A stretch of 64,000 bases of DNA, taken from assembly GCA_006384855.1 (NCBI GenBank), contig VCJN01001754.1, positions 124,001 to 188,000 of the forward strand. The letters are read 5' to 3'. The notes below the pieces were generated by a model. It worked only from the letters and a program-made list of their open reading frames with translations, did not search any database and was not told the origin of the DNA. Made by a program: the position numbers and the translations under genes. Positions 31,440 to 42,926 of this stretch are shown piece by piece. Every line of letters begins with the position of its first letter. Within the stretch, counting starts at the first letter, position 1. The DNA comes from Tetraselmis striata (Eukaryota > Chlorophyta > Chlorodendrophyceae > Chlorodendrales > Chlorodendraceae).

Positions 31440-31830
31440 GTAGACCCGGTGCAGGAGTGTGGAATCAGAGGCGGGTCGACTGACGGGCGGCGAGGCGGAC
31501 GGGCGATGGTCGTCCGGCGTCCGGCGACGGACGAACGACGGCGTACGGCGTCCGGGTCCGGTCCACGCGGCGGGCTCGGCGCTTCGCGCCATGCCCGCCC
31601 CGTAGTCCTGACGAACGGCGACGACCGGCCCGACCGGCGGCGGCTGGGCGGCCGGTACCCGTACAGGTACAGCTAGTCAGCAGGTAAGCTCGGCGGTTCT
31701 TTTGATCTGCGCGGAATTATGACGGAATATATAGCGGATACATTTTCGATCTATCTAATAGTCTATGCGAATTGCGAAACCGTTCCGAAGGTCGGCGACA
31801 GACTCACATACTCACAGACTCTTGTTAATG
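31440..31830 (+). repeat. Interspersed repeat family F2, copy 2
   Basis: Has the GC-rich half (CGTCCGGCGACGGACGAACG, GGTCCACGCGGCGGGCTCGG) followed by the mixed half (GCGGAATTATGACGGAATAT, CCGTTCCGAAGGTCGGCGAC). It lines up with 55735-56170 and with the reverse of 6355-6680. Confidence 0.8.
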
Positions 31831-32105
31831 TTGATATGGTATGTAAGTACCCGTATTAATAACTAAGAATATTCATCAACGGCTTGAGATGCGATAGGTT
31901 GAGGGCGGGGGGGGGGGGGGGGGGGGGGAGGGGGGGAGAGGGCGCTGCCTTGAGGCAGAGGCGCCACACGGCTCGGCAATTACGCAACACAGTATCTTGG
32001 TCACCTCTTCCCGAATCCCCTCGGCAGGTGTCCAGCCCTCCTTGTCCTCGGGAATCTTGGGAGGCTAGTGGGTTGGCCGTGAGGCCAGGATGCCAAGGGG
32101 TGCAC

Positions 32106-32207
32106 GTAAACACTAATACATGTTATTTGTTCGTTTCTATTATTCCTTTCTATTATATATGTTTTCTTATTACTGGAAAGGAACAATTAACATGTATTAG
32201 TGTTTAC
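32106..32207. repeat. 102-bp inverted repeat (long hairpin)
   Basis: Arms GTAAACACTAATACATGTTA (32106-32125) and its exact reverse complement (32188-32207). Pairing continues inward with few mismatches for about 12 more bases. The loop is AT-rich. It directly precedes a (TA)n/(TG)n microsatellite. Confidence 0.85.
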
Positions 32208-32235
32208 ATATATATATATATATATATCTGCGTGC

Positions 32236-32280
<45 letters not shown>
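32208..32280. repeat. (TA)n, (CGTG)n and (TG)n microsatellite
   Basis: TATATATA run, short CGTGCG units and ~20 TG units. Confidence 0.95.
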
Positions 32281-32281
<1 letters not shown>

Positions 32282-32348
32282 AAGTTTTGTTCGGCGTGCA
32301 TTTACATTTTGGTGCTATAATACAACATGCCACAAGAGTCTACATTTT

Positions 32349-32430
32349 GGGGGGGGGGGGGGGGGGGGGGGGGTGATTTCGCTTTGGGCGCTTATAGTCG
32401 ATAAACGCACGCAAAGCGAAATCACCCCCC
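32349..32430. repeat. Poly-G tract leading into a 63-bp hairpin
   Basis: 25 G residues, the last six of which form part of a perfect 19-bp arm (GGGGGGTGATTTCGCTTTG, 32368-32386) that pairs with 32412-32430. The interior GCGCTTAT…ATAAACGC also pairs, with one G-T mismatch, so nearly all of 32368-32430 can fold. Confidence 0.85.
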
Positions 32431-32815
32431 TATGCCGTTGCGGTCATTCCGGGGAGACTCATGAAAGGGCGTGCACATAGTGCGCTAGGGTCCATACGAC
32501 GGTGTGTGGTGCGCGCATGGCACCTGTCGTTCATCAGCAATGTCAGTGTAACATGTGTTGAGAAACGGGGTTGTGCCCGGATTGAGCGCACGGCACACCG
32601 GCATATGAACAGAAAGAACCGTGTTTTTCCCATGGTCGTCGAGATACGTGTGTTAGCCACCTACCCCGTGCTGCTTGGCACATGGTTTGGCGTCTATGGC
32701 CAGCTAGCGGGCGCATGCGACATTCACAAACCAACTGTTCGCCATGCAAAGAGCAGGAATCTTTCAATCACGCGGAAATTCACATCAATTTGCTGTTTTA
32801 TCGGAGAATAAAACT

Positions 32816-32865
32816 GAATGGCGCACTAAAAAGCTCTTGATTGGGGCTTTTTAGTACACCATTTC
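32816..32865. repeat. Short imperfect hairpin
   Basis: GAATGGCGCACTAAAAAGC and GCTTTTTAGTACACCATTTC are inverted copies with a ~11-base loop. Confidence 0.7.
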
Positions 32866-32935
32866 AAAAAACCGCAGAATTGTATTGTCTGTCAAAGATA
32901 CATCCTACTCTGGCATGGCAGCCAGCCAACTCATT

Positions 32936-32966
<31 letters not shown>

Positions 32967-34889
32967 GGTGATAAGGGCATGTGATGTGCAACTCCACGCA
33001 AGCTCCCAGTCGCAAGCACCTCTTGGATGTGTATCCACGTCACGTCGACCCCGTCGTCATTTCGGCCACTGCCCTTCTTTGGTCGTGGGTGACATGTGCT
33101 ACAATGAACATGTGCGCGGACATGTGCCGCGCTAGTCGTGATATTGTTGTTGATGGGAGCGAGCCCGCGCTGAGCTCATGGTGCGGGTGGTATAAGCATG
33201 CACCTGTGGAATCAAAGCACTTTATGTGTACTACTTTAACCTAGCGAGGGGTAGCCAGTGGCGCTAATTTTGCAGCTCGAAAATTTGTGGGATTATCATT
33301 GGAAATTTTGGAGAATTGTCTGCATTATTATTGGCACACTGTCATGAAAAATAATGCTCATGCCGTCACCAATGCCTTTGACCGTGCAAATTCGGCGGAC
33401 GGTCGCTACGCCGCCAACATGTTGCGCCCATGTGCGTTGACCGTGTTACGGTGGTTCTAGGCTTGTGCCAAGCAGCGCCATTGCCGGAAACCGTTATCAA
33501 AAGTGCGATAACTTGACGAAGCGGCTGCCTCCTTGGCGTAGGAGGCTTGCATGCAATAAAAGACCAGGCTTCATATCCCCGTAGCCCCATGACTTGGGCA
33601 CCAAGGCGAGGCTAAGAGCGGATTTCTGAGTGCAAAGGCTTAGTTAGGGCCATTCGCTACGAGCATTCGCATGTCCCAATAGCCGACGTGGAGAAATTGG
33701 TTGCCCGTACACGTAAAATCTCCGGTTGGTCACAACGCCATGCGCGCCGCGCATTGTACCACCCCTCTGCGGTGCGCGATCTTCGCATCACCTAAAGTAT
33801 CCGTTTTAGCAGCCGACGCGCTAGTACTTTGACGCCCGTACTTTAGACTGCGTCAGGTAGCATATGGTGGGAAAATTTGCCTCCAAGTTCCCCACCATGC
33901 TAACTCACGCGCATATTGGACGGCATCTCATGCGATTTTCAACAGAACCAAACTATCCCCCCCCGCTCATCAACCCTCGACAACCGCGCCCCGCTCGCCT
34001 TCCCCCACTTATGACGACAAGTAGCGCCATGTTGTGTGGTAGAGACTGACACCTGTCTCCACAGCACCATGTTTGGCGTGCTGTGCTCGAGTGCATGCAA
34101 GTCCACCCGTGCAGGCGCGTGCCGCCCCCGTGCCGGTCCCGCACGGCCCTCGACATTTGCGGCGTCGCCCGCCGACCTCGGCACCTAGTCAACATGGCAC
34201 CCTACCGCGAGCGAAGCGGTGTTTGCACCCCGTGCGCCGAGGCTCGATAGCATGGCTGGGTATGTGTGGGATTGAGCGTGACGTCTCGGAGACGCTAGGT
34301 GTATCGCTCGCGACCCGGTGCCGTTTCTGGCCGTGGATGCAAGGTCCAGGCTGGGCGCGGCCGCACATGGACCGTGCCGGACCAGCATACGGTCGTGACA
34401 CGGATCGGAGCAGGCGTCGCGTTGCACTGACGGGGAGGTGGTATTATTGCACCCACACGGACGATAAGAAAGGAGCCTCCCCTTTATTGATAGGCATGGA
34501 GATGCTGCCGGGTGCCTTGCATGCGTGATGGATTGGCCGCAATTGGCGGGTCGGTTGGCATGACTAGGTGGCACAGTCCGCGACGACAGGTTCAGACAGC
34601 CAGATATGCTTCATGCCTTGTATTGAGCCGTCATATATATAGGAACGCCAAGGGCCGGATGGCTGGTAGGTTGCTAAAGGTACAACCTCGTAAGCAACAT
34701 TTGGCGGGACGGTACGGGCACCGAGTATATCATGGCCTCTAGCGGCCGGCCGATACTGCCGGCTACTAGGCCATGCGGACCCCCGTATAGAATGACCCAT
34801 ACCTGGAGTGCTGTATGCAGCATGCTTCGGTGCCGATCTTATTATTAGGACACACTAGCCTATTCATGTCGAAGAGGATATAGAGGAAA
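32866..34889. other. Intergenic, no gene seen; one poly-G tract
   Basis: A (TG)n-to-poly-G stretch lies at 32935-32967. The remainder has scattered short frames without recognisable products. Confidence 0.4.
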
Positions 34890-35090
34890 ATTTCCCGCCT
34901 CCGGGACAGGACTGGCAATAGTGAAACCCTTTATGCAGCGTCTTTATTACAATGGCCGTTTAAGTATCGATTAAGTAACGGAAAGCCCGGGTAGTCGACG
35001 CTCCGTAAAATAGCATTACGCCAGACTAATTAAAGGTCAGGGACGAAATTTCCAATGCTGTTTGATCACCGTCCGAAACACCGATGATAA
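34890..35090 (+). repeat. Interspersed repeat family F1, copy 2
   Basis: GGGACAGGACTGGCAATAGTG through GTAACGGAAAGCCCGGGTAG to ATTTCCAATGCTGTTTGATC; more diverged than the 5955 copy. Shared flanking text (TTTGGGCGTCGGCCC) reappears at 35430-35447, after an insertion-like interruption. Confidence 0.75.
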
Positions 35091-35511
35091 AATACAGATA
35101 AAAAAGCAGTAAAATTCAGTTCACCCCCGGTCATCGGCCGAAGCCGCCCCAGCACTTGACCTCTTGCGCGAACTGCACTCGTAGGTCATCTGGCATAGCC
35201 AGTAGACCATTGCCTCAATTATTCTAACCCCGAAGGGCTAATGCATCAACCGGAGAAACCCAGGACACGCCGGGACGATATTGCCGAAATACATCGGCCA
35301 GGACTCGAATAACCCGGTACCTCTCGCGCACGAGACGGCCGCTCAACCGAGCGGACAAGGGCTGTGCAGGTACCCGGCACTGATAATTGCATCACTGGCC
35401 ACGGAAGGTCCGCGCCACGGCCCCCCGTTATTTGGGCGTCGGCCCATTCGGGTAGCTAGCTAGTCGATAGTGCGAGTTCGGGGATCAAGATTGGCGCATT
35501 ATTATTATTTA

Positions 35512-35556
35512 CATGAGCTAGCAGCAGAAGGCGATATATCGGAAATCACCAAATCC
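35512..35556 (+). repeat. Interspersed repeat F4
   Basis: ATGAGCTAGCAGCAGAAGGC followed by GATATATCGGAAATCACCAA; same block as at 56262 and 56822. Confidence 0.75.
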
Positions 35557-36018
35557 CAATTGGCGCGGCGTCGTATTACGCCATGCCTCTTGAACACACC
35601 GGCCAGTAGATAGGACAGCAAGGGACAGGCTGCGAACCACTTTGCGAACCCTGCTCACCTGGGAACGCTTTTGCAGCGCAGTCCCCGAATCGTTGAGGAA
35701 CCGTTCGCATATTGACTGACCTGTGACTGGGGCGCCAGGACACGGCGGGGGCAGGTCGGCAGGACAGCTTTGCGCGGCCGCCTTGCACACGAACAGCGCG
35801 CGCAGGGGGAGAACCAAACCCGTACGCGTACGTGTACTTGTCAAATACGAGCCCAGCGCGCAGGGTGGCACAGCAATTAACAGCAAGAGCGCAGCAACAC
35901 AGGGCGACCCGCGCTGCTGTCTTCTCCAGCCAAGCGTCGCTGCTGTTGGTCGAGCGCGGGGCGGTGGGGCCGGGCGACAGCAGCGAGAGCTCTGCGTCAC
36001 CCCCGTTGGGCGGCAACC

Positions 36019-39000
36019 ATGCCGCGCACGCTGGGCATGGACGGCTTGGTGCCGTCGTCACCGCGGCAACGCGGCAGGGCGCGCCCGGGCTCCGCGGCGG
36101 GCAGCATGTACGACAGCGACCCGCACAGCCAGGACAACCTGCTGAACATGGCGTGGCTGGAGAAACTGCAGCAGATGGACCCCGAGAAAGTGACGGACTG
36201 GGATGAGGTGGGCGCGGGCTGCCTTCGCTCCCTCCTCCCCGTTGGCTTACCGACATGAAACTTTGAACTAGATGAGAACACTGAACATGCATGGTGTTCT
36301 TATTGCTCTTCGAATCTTCCCTGCATCAGCAGCGGATCGGTCGAGCGTGTCGGCTGAGAAAAAACTTGTGATGGGTGTCTCCTCCCCCCCCCCCCCCCCC
36401 CTTAAAATAACCTGCGTGCAGCTCGAGGTGGACATCAACCTGAAGCAGGTGTTCCAGGAGGTGGGCCTCACGCCTGTGCAGGCGGCGCGCCTCATCAAGG
36501 CCTGCAACCTGCAGGTGAGCCGTGCATCCCCCCCCCCCCCCTCCCCCCCCCCCATTTTGGGTGGCATGCCGCTCCCGGCAGCCTGTGGCCGCATCGATGG
36601 CCGCCTCACTCCAATGCGGCGTGCCTCCGCCGTGCAGAGAGAGCTCGACCTCGCCAACGTGACGCTCTCCGACATCGGCAGCCTTGGCCTGAGGAAGCTG
36701 GCTGTGCGGCGCCCGCATGCCTGCCTCCCCATGCCACCCATGTTGCGCGCATGCCTGGCCGTAGCTTGACCCAAGCGCGCTATGATGTCGTCGAGCTGAC
36801 TGGGCGGCAACCCCCCCCCCCCCCCCCCCCCCCTTCCATGGCGCCCAGGAGCGCCGCTTCAGCCACATTCTGTCGGCGTACAGCCGCGGGCAGCCCGTTT
36901 TCAAGAGCGAGGACTCCACCAAGGCGCTGAACCAGCTGGTAAGGCACCGGGCGCGCGCCGCCGCAGCCGCCACAGTGCTTTGCCGCCACTGTGTCATGTG
37001 CCAGAGAGTGGCATGCCGGCGAGAGGCTCGACGCAGCGGCTGAGTCCGAATGCGCGCTGCTCTTGCAGGTGATGGCTGGGGAGAAGAAGAACCTGCAATT
37101 GGTGCGGCGCATCGCACAGTGCCAATGTCATTGCCGTTGCTGCATGCCCATGAGCCTTGAGGAAGCATGCGCGTGGCGGTGCTGTTGTGGGACAGCGCAT
37201 CCGGTAGTGGAAGAAGCGGAAGGTTTTGCTGGGATCCCAGCGGGCGGGAGGGGGCCCGGGCGCTTTGATGCTGGCCGACGGGCGGGATGACTGATGGCAC
37301 TCCCGTGCGCATGCCCCCCCCCCCCCCTCTCCCCGGCGGAAATCGCCAGGTGCGCGACATCATCCGCAGCCACTACGGCAACAACGTCGGCGTGCAGCAG
37401 CAGGCGTGCGTGATCGTGCGCACCATGGTGGCTCGTGAGGAGGAGTTTCGTGCTCAGGCGGGCGAGCTGGGGCTGCTCACCGACATGCACAACGTGCGTG
37501 CCGCCGCCATGAGCCACCGCCACCTCGTCACGCAAAATGACCCCGACGGCGGCGGCCTTATCGGGGAAGTTTGTGTATTTCATAGACTACTGGTTTGTGC
37601 GTTGTGGTGACGCTTTGCTGCGGCGTGCCCCCCCCCCCCCCCCCCACCAGGCGATGCAGAAGTTCCCGGAGTCGGCGGGCGTGCAGAAGCAAGCCATGGG
37701 AGCGGTGTGGAACATGGTGGCGGGGTCCAGCCGCAACCAGGATCTCGCGGGGCGCATCGGGCTCCTGGCGGACCTGCAGACGGCGATGCAGAACTTTGAG
37801 GGGCACGCGGAGGTGCAGAAGATGGCGTGCGGGGCGCTGTGGCAGATGAGCATCGGGCACTCGCAGAACAAGAGCCGAGCGGGGAAGCAGGGCCTCCTGG
37901 TCAGCTTGCAGGTGGGGCCGACCGGGGCCCGGCCCCCGACAACCCCTCTGCCTACCTCGCCACTGCCTCCGTGACGGTAGCTGTGCTCAGGGCAATCCGC
38001 AGCCCACGTCTCCAGGTCCCTTCGTTGCGGGCAATTGCGACTTTTTGGGCGCCCCACGCTTGCACATTCCCCCTTCGGGGTTCGACTCAGGCGATACTCA
38101 AACGGGCTGGGCCGGACCTGCCATGACGTTGGCGGAGGGTTGCACGCGCCTAGGTTACTCACAGGCTCGATATCCCGGGTTCTGGCCCTGCTGGCTCGGG
38201 GCCACTGCGTTTACACTACTCCACAAGTGCCGCATGAAGCCTCCGGCTCGACTGTGCTGCAGAATGGGTGATTCGTCTTGTGGTCCGCGAACCGAATTAA
38301 AATGGTGCGGTACCAGTGATAAGAAGTGCGCCCTGCTGGGCGGTGCCTCCAAGTAGTCTGGAGTGTCAACAACACGTCTGGGAGGGGAGGAAAGGTCTAG
38401 TCTGGATTCTGCTTATGGGCACACCGGTGCCAACGCACCTACAAGAACCCGTGACAAAAGCCTCAAATTGGGCTCGCATGCAATCAGGAGAAACATTTGC
38501 CGTAGGTGCGCAAAAAATTCGTCTACATCCGCTTTCTGTCAGGTAGTGCAGGTTCGTAATTGCGTTGTTCTTAACACCGCGCCGGCACCGGTGACCGCGC
38601 GATGCTGAGAACCGGAGCCTTGCAAGCATTGCCGCAAATTGCCATCGACGCGGCAACCCGGCCCGCCCTTCCCCATGTCCGCACGGGCCTGACATCCCCC
38701 CCCCCCCCCCCCCCTGTCCTCGGCTTGTTGCGGGCGCCCGCAGACGGCGATGCGGCGACACCCGACCAACATCGAGGTGCAGCGGGAGGCATGTGGCGCC
38801 ATCCGCACGCTGACGTCGGACAACGCGATGAACAAGCGGATTGCGGGGAAGATTGAGCTGCTGGCGGAGCTGCAGAGCGCGATGTCCCTGCACATTGCCG
38901 ACCCGGAGATCCTCAAGGTGCGTGCGGTCGAAATATAGCCCAAACCAATGCGCGCAATGGAGTACCAGCGGCACGGCATGTCCATGTCTTGTGCTTTGTA

Positions 39001-40357
39001 CTCTTCCCCTGCGTTTGTGGCTAACAATGAACAAGACATCATGAACATGACATATGGGTTTATTGCTCTAGAGCCGCACGCGGTCAATGGATTTCCGGTT
39101 TTGGTGCTTCGCAGTGCGGTGGTTGAAGGGGCTGAAGCCGAGCGCCGCTGACGTTTAATAAAAGAACACGGGGAATCGGCCGTGCCATTGAGTCATGGAC
39201 GAATTCTTGCACTGCTCCAATCATCGCGCCGTTTATAATTCGACTATGCAAGCTCCGGAGCACAGTGCAGTAGCATCGCGGTAGTGGGCCGGTCCGTGTG
39301 GTTTCGGAGCACAGAGCAGCGTCTTGTGGTGGTTGGTCCGCCCGTGTGGTTTCGGAGCATGCGCCTGGGACTAGTTCTATTGCACCGTACAGCATCTGCT
39401 CCGGCAAAACAGCTCGGTTTGACATGGGAGCGTTTGTGTGTGGTTTTGGAGCATGGTGTATCCCAGTAGAACGTATTTGTGGTCAGTATATTTATCACAG
39501 CAGTGGTGTTGTGCGGAGGCACATGATCCCAGCTGCCGGTTCTAATCGCTCCAAGCATTTACAGCTTTGTTCCTTTGAGAATCGCAAGGCAGGTCCCTGC
39601 GGTGCTGCGCTGCACCGGCCCTGCTAACGGCGGGGCTCGGTGTGGTGTCGTCGTACAGGAGACGTGTGGCGCCGCGTGGATTGTGATTGCCGGCAATAAT
39701 GACATCCGGCGATGGGCGGGGGAACACAAGCTGCTTGCGGACCTGCAGATGGTGTTGCGCGCCTACCCGCGCCACCTGGAGCTGCAGAAGCAGCTGTGCG
39801 CCTGCCTGCTGCACATCGTCACGCACGACCTGGGCAACAAAGTGCAGGCGGGCGAGTTGGGGCTGCTGGCGGACCTGAAGGCGCTGCTGGAGGGCTCGGA
39901 GAGCGTGGAGATCCAGGTGACGGCGCTGAGCATCGCGTCGCACATCTGCCACCACTGCAAAGAGAACAAAGAGCTCGCCAAGGCCTGCCAGCTGCTGGAC
40001 CTGGCGGACCGGCTGAGTAGCTCCGACCGCACCACGCTGGCCAAGACCGCCAAGTCCGCGTACTTACAAATGAAGCTGTTTGACTGCATGCCCACGCTCG
40101 AGGAAATCACGATCCCGCGCGAGGACATCCCAAAGATCTCCATCCCGGCGGCCAGCATCCCGGCCATCCTCAGCGGCAGGCGCCGTCGCAAGTCGTGGCA
40201 GGCAGCCATCGCAAAGGTGAAAGCCGTCAACGCCTTTAAGGGGATGGTGGTGCAAAAGGAGAACGGCGGCGGCGACAATCCGCCCAGCAGCGAGCGGAGT
40301 CGCCTCGGGAGCGAAGGGCAAGCCAGCGTGCCGGCAGGCCCCGCCGCCCAAGAGTGA
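36019..40357 (+). CDS. Armadillo (ARM)-repeat protein, nine exons
   Basis: Exons 36019-36207, 36422-36514, 36638-36703, 36849-36938, 37069-37101, 37350-37493, 37651-37911, 38744-38917 and 39659-40357 join in phase 0 throughout, giving 582 residues. The first ATG after an upstream GC-rich leader begins MPRTLGMDGL. From exon 6 on, the protein is a string of ~42-residue helical repeats with consensus like GLLADLQTAMQxFPExxxVQKQACGALWNM. Examples are ELGLLTDMHN, RIGLLADLQTAMQNFEGHAE, KIELLAELQSAMSLHIADPE and ELGLLADLKALLEG. This points to an ARM-type solenoid used for protein-protein binding. The N-terminus is probably disordered, and the C-terminus is basic (SGRRRRKSWQAAIAKVKAVN). Exon 5 (11 codons) is the least certain. 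Six of eight introns carry a run of 14 or more C. Confidence 0.85.
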
Positions 40358-40369
40358 CTGACGGTGCAT

Positions 40370-42064
40370 ACTTCACGTGATGCGTGAACGAATAGAACGA
40401 ACAGTGACGTTTCACTTGAAGCTATGCACCCGACAATGTACGTTTCACACTTTGTTTGGTAACTTGGGCAAAGTGCGCACGTGTGGATTCCGTGAGCCCT
40501 AATCAGCTGTGCGTGATACTGGGCCACTGGGTGACAAGCCCAAGAAACCCTAAACTGGAAAAAGGTAGCAGGGTGTGTGTCGCCTTGCCGGAAGGGAAGG
40601 GGGGGGGGGGGGGGGGGGGCTTGCTGCCCCAACCCGTAGGTAAACCTATAGCCCTTGTCGGCTGCTAGCCCAGTAGCTCATGCGCTTATACAAGCTTTTC
40701 TTCTCCCGGGCCTGCGTGGAGCTCAAAGTTACGGTGTGATCCTCGCCAAGGAGGGCAGTCCGCCCGTCCAGCGCGCCCTGCACAAGGTACAGCACCTCTG
40801 ATCGGACGGGGCTGAAGGCAACTTATGCCCCACACTCTTATTGCGCGATATGCGCTCTTATTCATTATTATAATGCCTGCCCTGGGAATGACGGTCCCAC
40901 CCAGGTCCTACATATTCTCCATGTAACTGTAACAAACCCTAAACAGCGGCAGCAGGGCGAACCGTGCAAAAAGCACTGTACTTTGTACCTTTACATCATA
41001 GGGGCAATGTACAAGGCCTCGGTCTATTTTTTTTCCGGTTATTACAAAGTTCGAATCCTGTTTTAGTCCCATGATTTCGCATGCTTGGCACATACTCTAA
41101 ATGACCAATAGTTTAAATCCCCTGATTCACGGATCGTGGTTTATTATTAGTTCGCATGCCAACGGTAACGCGACGGCATGGATACAGCGGCAAGTTTGGC
41201 CCATGGTTTGAAACAATGCGCACGTAGAATGGCGCCGATATTTGATCGGGGCTTGGATAAGCAGAGCGCCCGGGGGCGCTCGCGTTGGTTTGACATAAAA
41301 CAACGAAATATCGATGCGATGGCGGCGGCGACTGCGTGGCACAGTTGGGTTTGTTTCAAGGCGTACTCGCCTTGGCAATGTGCATGCATGCTCGCACGGC
41401 CTTAATGCACGTAGCAACATATGGGCGCGCCGATCGAATCCACGAACCCAGGCTTTTGTGGAGAGGTGTATGTATCAGCAGAAAGTTACTTTGTGTGGTG
41501 TTGGGTCACAGCGCTTTCTCGTATCCTTTCGTCGCGCCGTCAATATTGTTACTGCTTCTGTCTGGTGCGGTACGTAATTTCACAAAGTCCATCATCGACC
41601 ATATCCTCTAATCCTCTTGTCCGGCAATCCGGGGCAGCGAATTGGGCGATACCTTCCGCTGTCGGGGTACGGCCCCCGGGTGATGGCATCCGACCATCTG
41701 CTGCTACTCGTACGCGCAAATGATGATCCTTTTTTATTCATGATGACCCCTGCCTCCTCACGGCGGACGCGGTGGACCGCGCCGGTACAAGGTTGCTCCG
41801 CCTCGGTGCACGCTTGCATGCCGGTCGGTGGCACTCGCCAGCACATGGAGCTCATCTAAGACGCCAAATTGTTTGCGGGCTGTCTCAATGATGTCCTCCC
41901 GAAGTTCATCAACACGGCTATTGCAGGAGTCGTCGCAACTCTTTGCTGCAAGACATGCCAACCATGTACCACCGCGCGTCGCATCCTCGTGTTTCCGCGT
42001 GGGGCGCTGCCACCAGCTCAATGGACTGCGCATTTGCACTACATAACTTCGTTGTTTATTCGTC
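40370..42064. other. Intergenic after the ARM gene, poly-G tract
   Basis: About 20 G residues at 40599-40619; no gene recognised. Near 41983-42030 a ~50-base block (GCATCCTCGTGTTTCCGCGT…) is repeated at 42480-42530 in front of another poly-C run. Confidence 0.4.
40922..40932 (+). terminator. Possible polyadenylation signals, two TGTAA copies
   Basis: TGTAA at 40922-40926 and 40928-40932 are the first after the ARM gene, but at ~565 bases from the stop they are distant. Confidence 0.3.
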
Positions 42065-42430
42065 ATATGTTGGCAATCCTCCTTTTGGTACCTACTTACG
42101 GGTCCCACCTACCTGGCCTTGCTGGGTAGTCCTACTTCGGGGTTCCGCCTGGTATTGTGGGATCGATCCCGCGTGTACACTTCGTTAGGAAAGATACATT
42201 TCACCACGAAGTCCAGCTGCTGACTGCATGGAGTTATGGAGGCAGTTGTACACCTCGCCAATATAGCCTACACCTTGCCATAAACATTAGCATGGGCTTG
42301 GCCGTAGGTCCCCTAAAGTCCTGACTACGCATGTGACTAGGGCATGAAAACCTAGTCAACAGGTGTCCTAACTGGGGTTTAATCCATAATATTAAAACCT
42401 AAATTAGGGCAGGTAGGGTATGGGTTGTCC
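42065..42430 (+). repeat. Diverged long repeat, copy 1 (partner at 46797-47120)
   Basis: Shared blocks in the same order as 46797-47120: CGTGTACACTT, GGAAAGATACA, AGTCCAGCTGC / AGTCTAGCTGC, CTACACCTTGCCA, GGGCTTGG, GTAGGTCCCCT and CTAACTGGGGTTT / CTACCTGGGGTTT. Non-coding as far as can be seen. Confidence 0.7.
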
Positions 42431-42926
42431 CGATTGTCGTGCAACCACGGATATGGCGGACGCTACGGCGGCTGCCGTCGCATCCTCGTATTTCCGCGTG
42501 GGGCGTTGTCACCAGCTCAATGGGATGCGCCCCCCCCCCCCCCCCCCCCCCCCCGTACGGTTGGCTGCTCGAAGGGGAGTGGGCGCTTGGTGACGCTCAG
42601 CGCCTCGGTAAGGTTGGTCGCCCAGCGCCTTCATCGGCTCCTCGGTGCAGACGAATATAGACTTCAAACTTTCCCTCACCTACTGGTAGTGGTACGTTTT
42701 GACGCTCGCACAAGAGCGCCGGTCGACGTATCACCAATACCGTAAAATATCCACCTCGTTGCAAATACACACGGGGCTTAAGTGAAGTGAGGCCGAACGA
42801 TCCAGCGCCGCCGCCGCCGCCAGCGACCACCAGCTCCCATCATGCGCTCTCCTCCGGCCACCCGCACCCAATCCATCACAAGCAGGTGCACAAGGCCCAC
42901 TCCATCCCCTCGGCAGTGGATATGGA

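Noticed and set aside
36326-37363. 345-codon minus-strand frame across the ARM gene
   Set aside because: It spans introns and poly-C tracts of the plus-strand gene and shows no domain.
40545-40560. CCCTAAA words near 40.55 and 40.94 kb as telomere repeats
   Set aside because: Single isolated words, not arrays.
39763-40632. 289-codon minus-strand frame over the last ARM exon
   Set aside because: Antisense shadow of the exon encoding ARM repeats.
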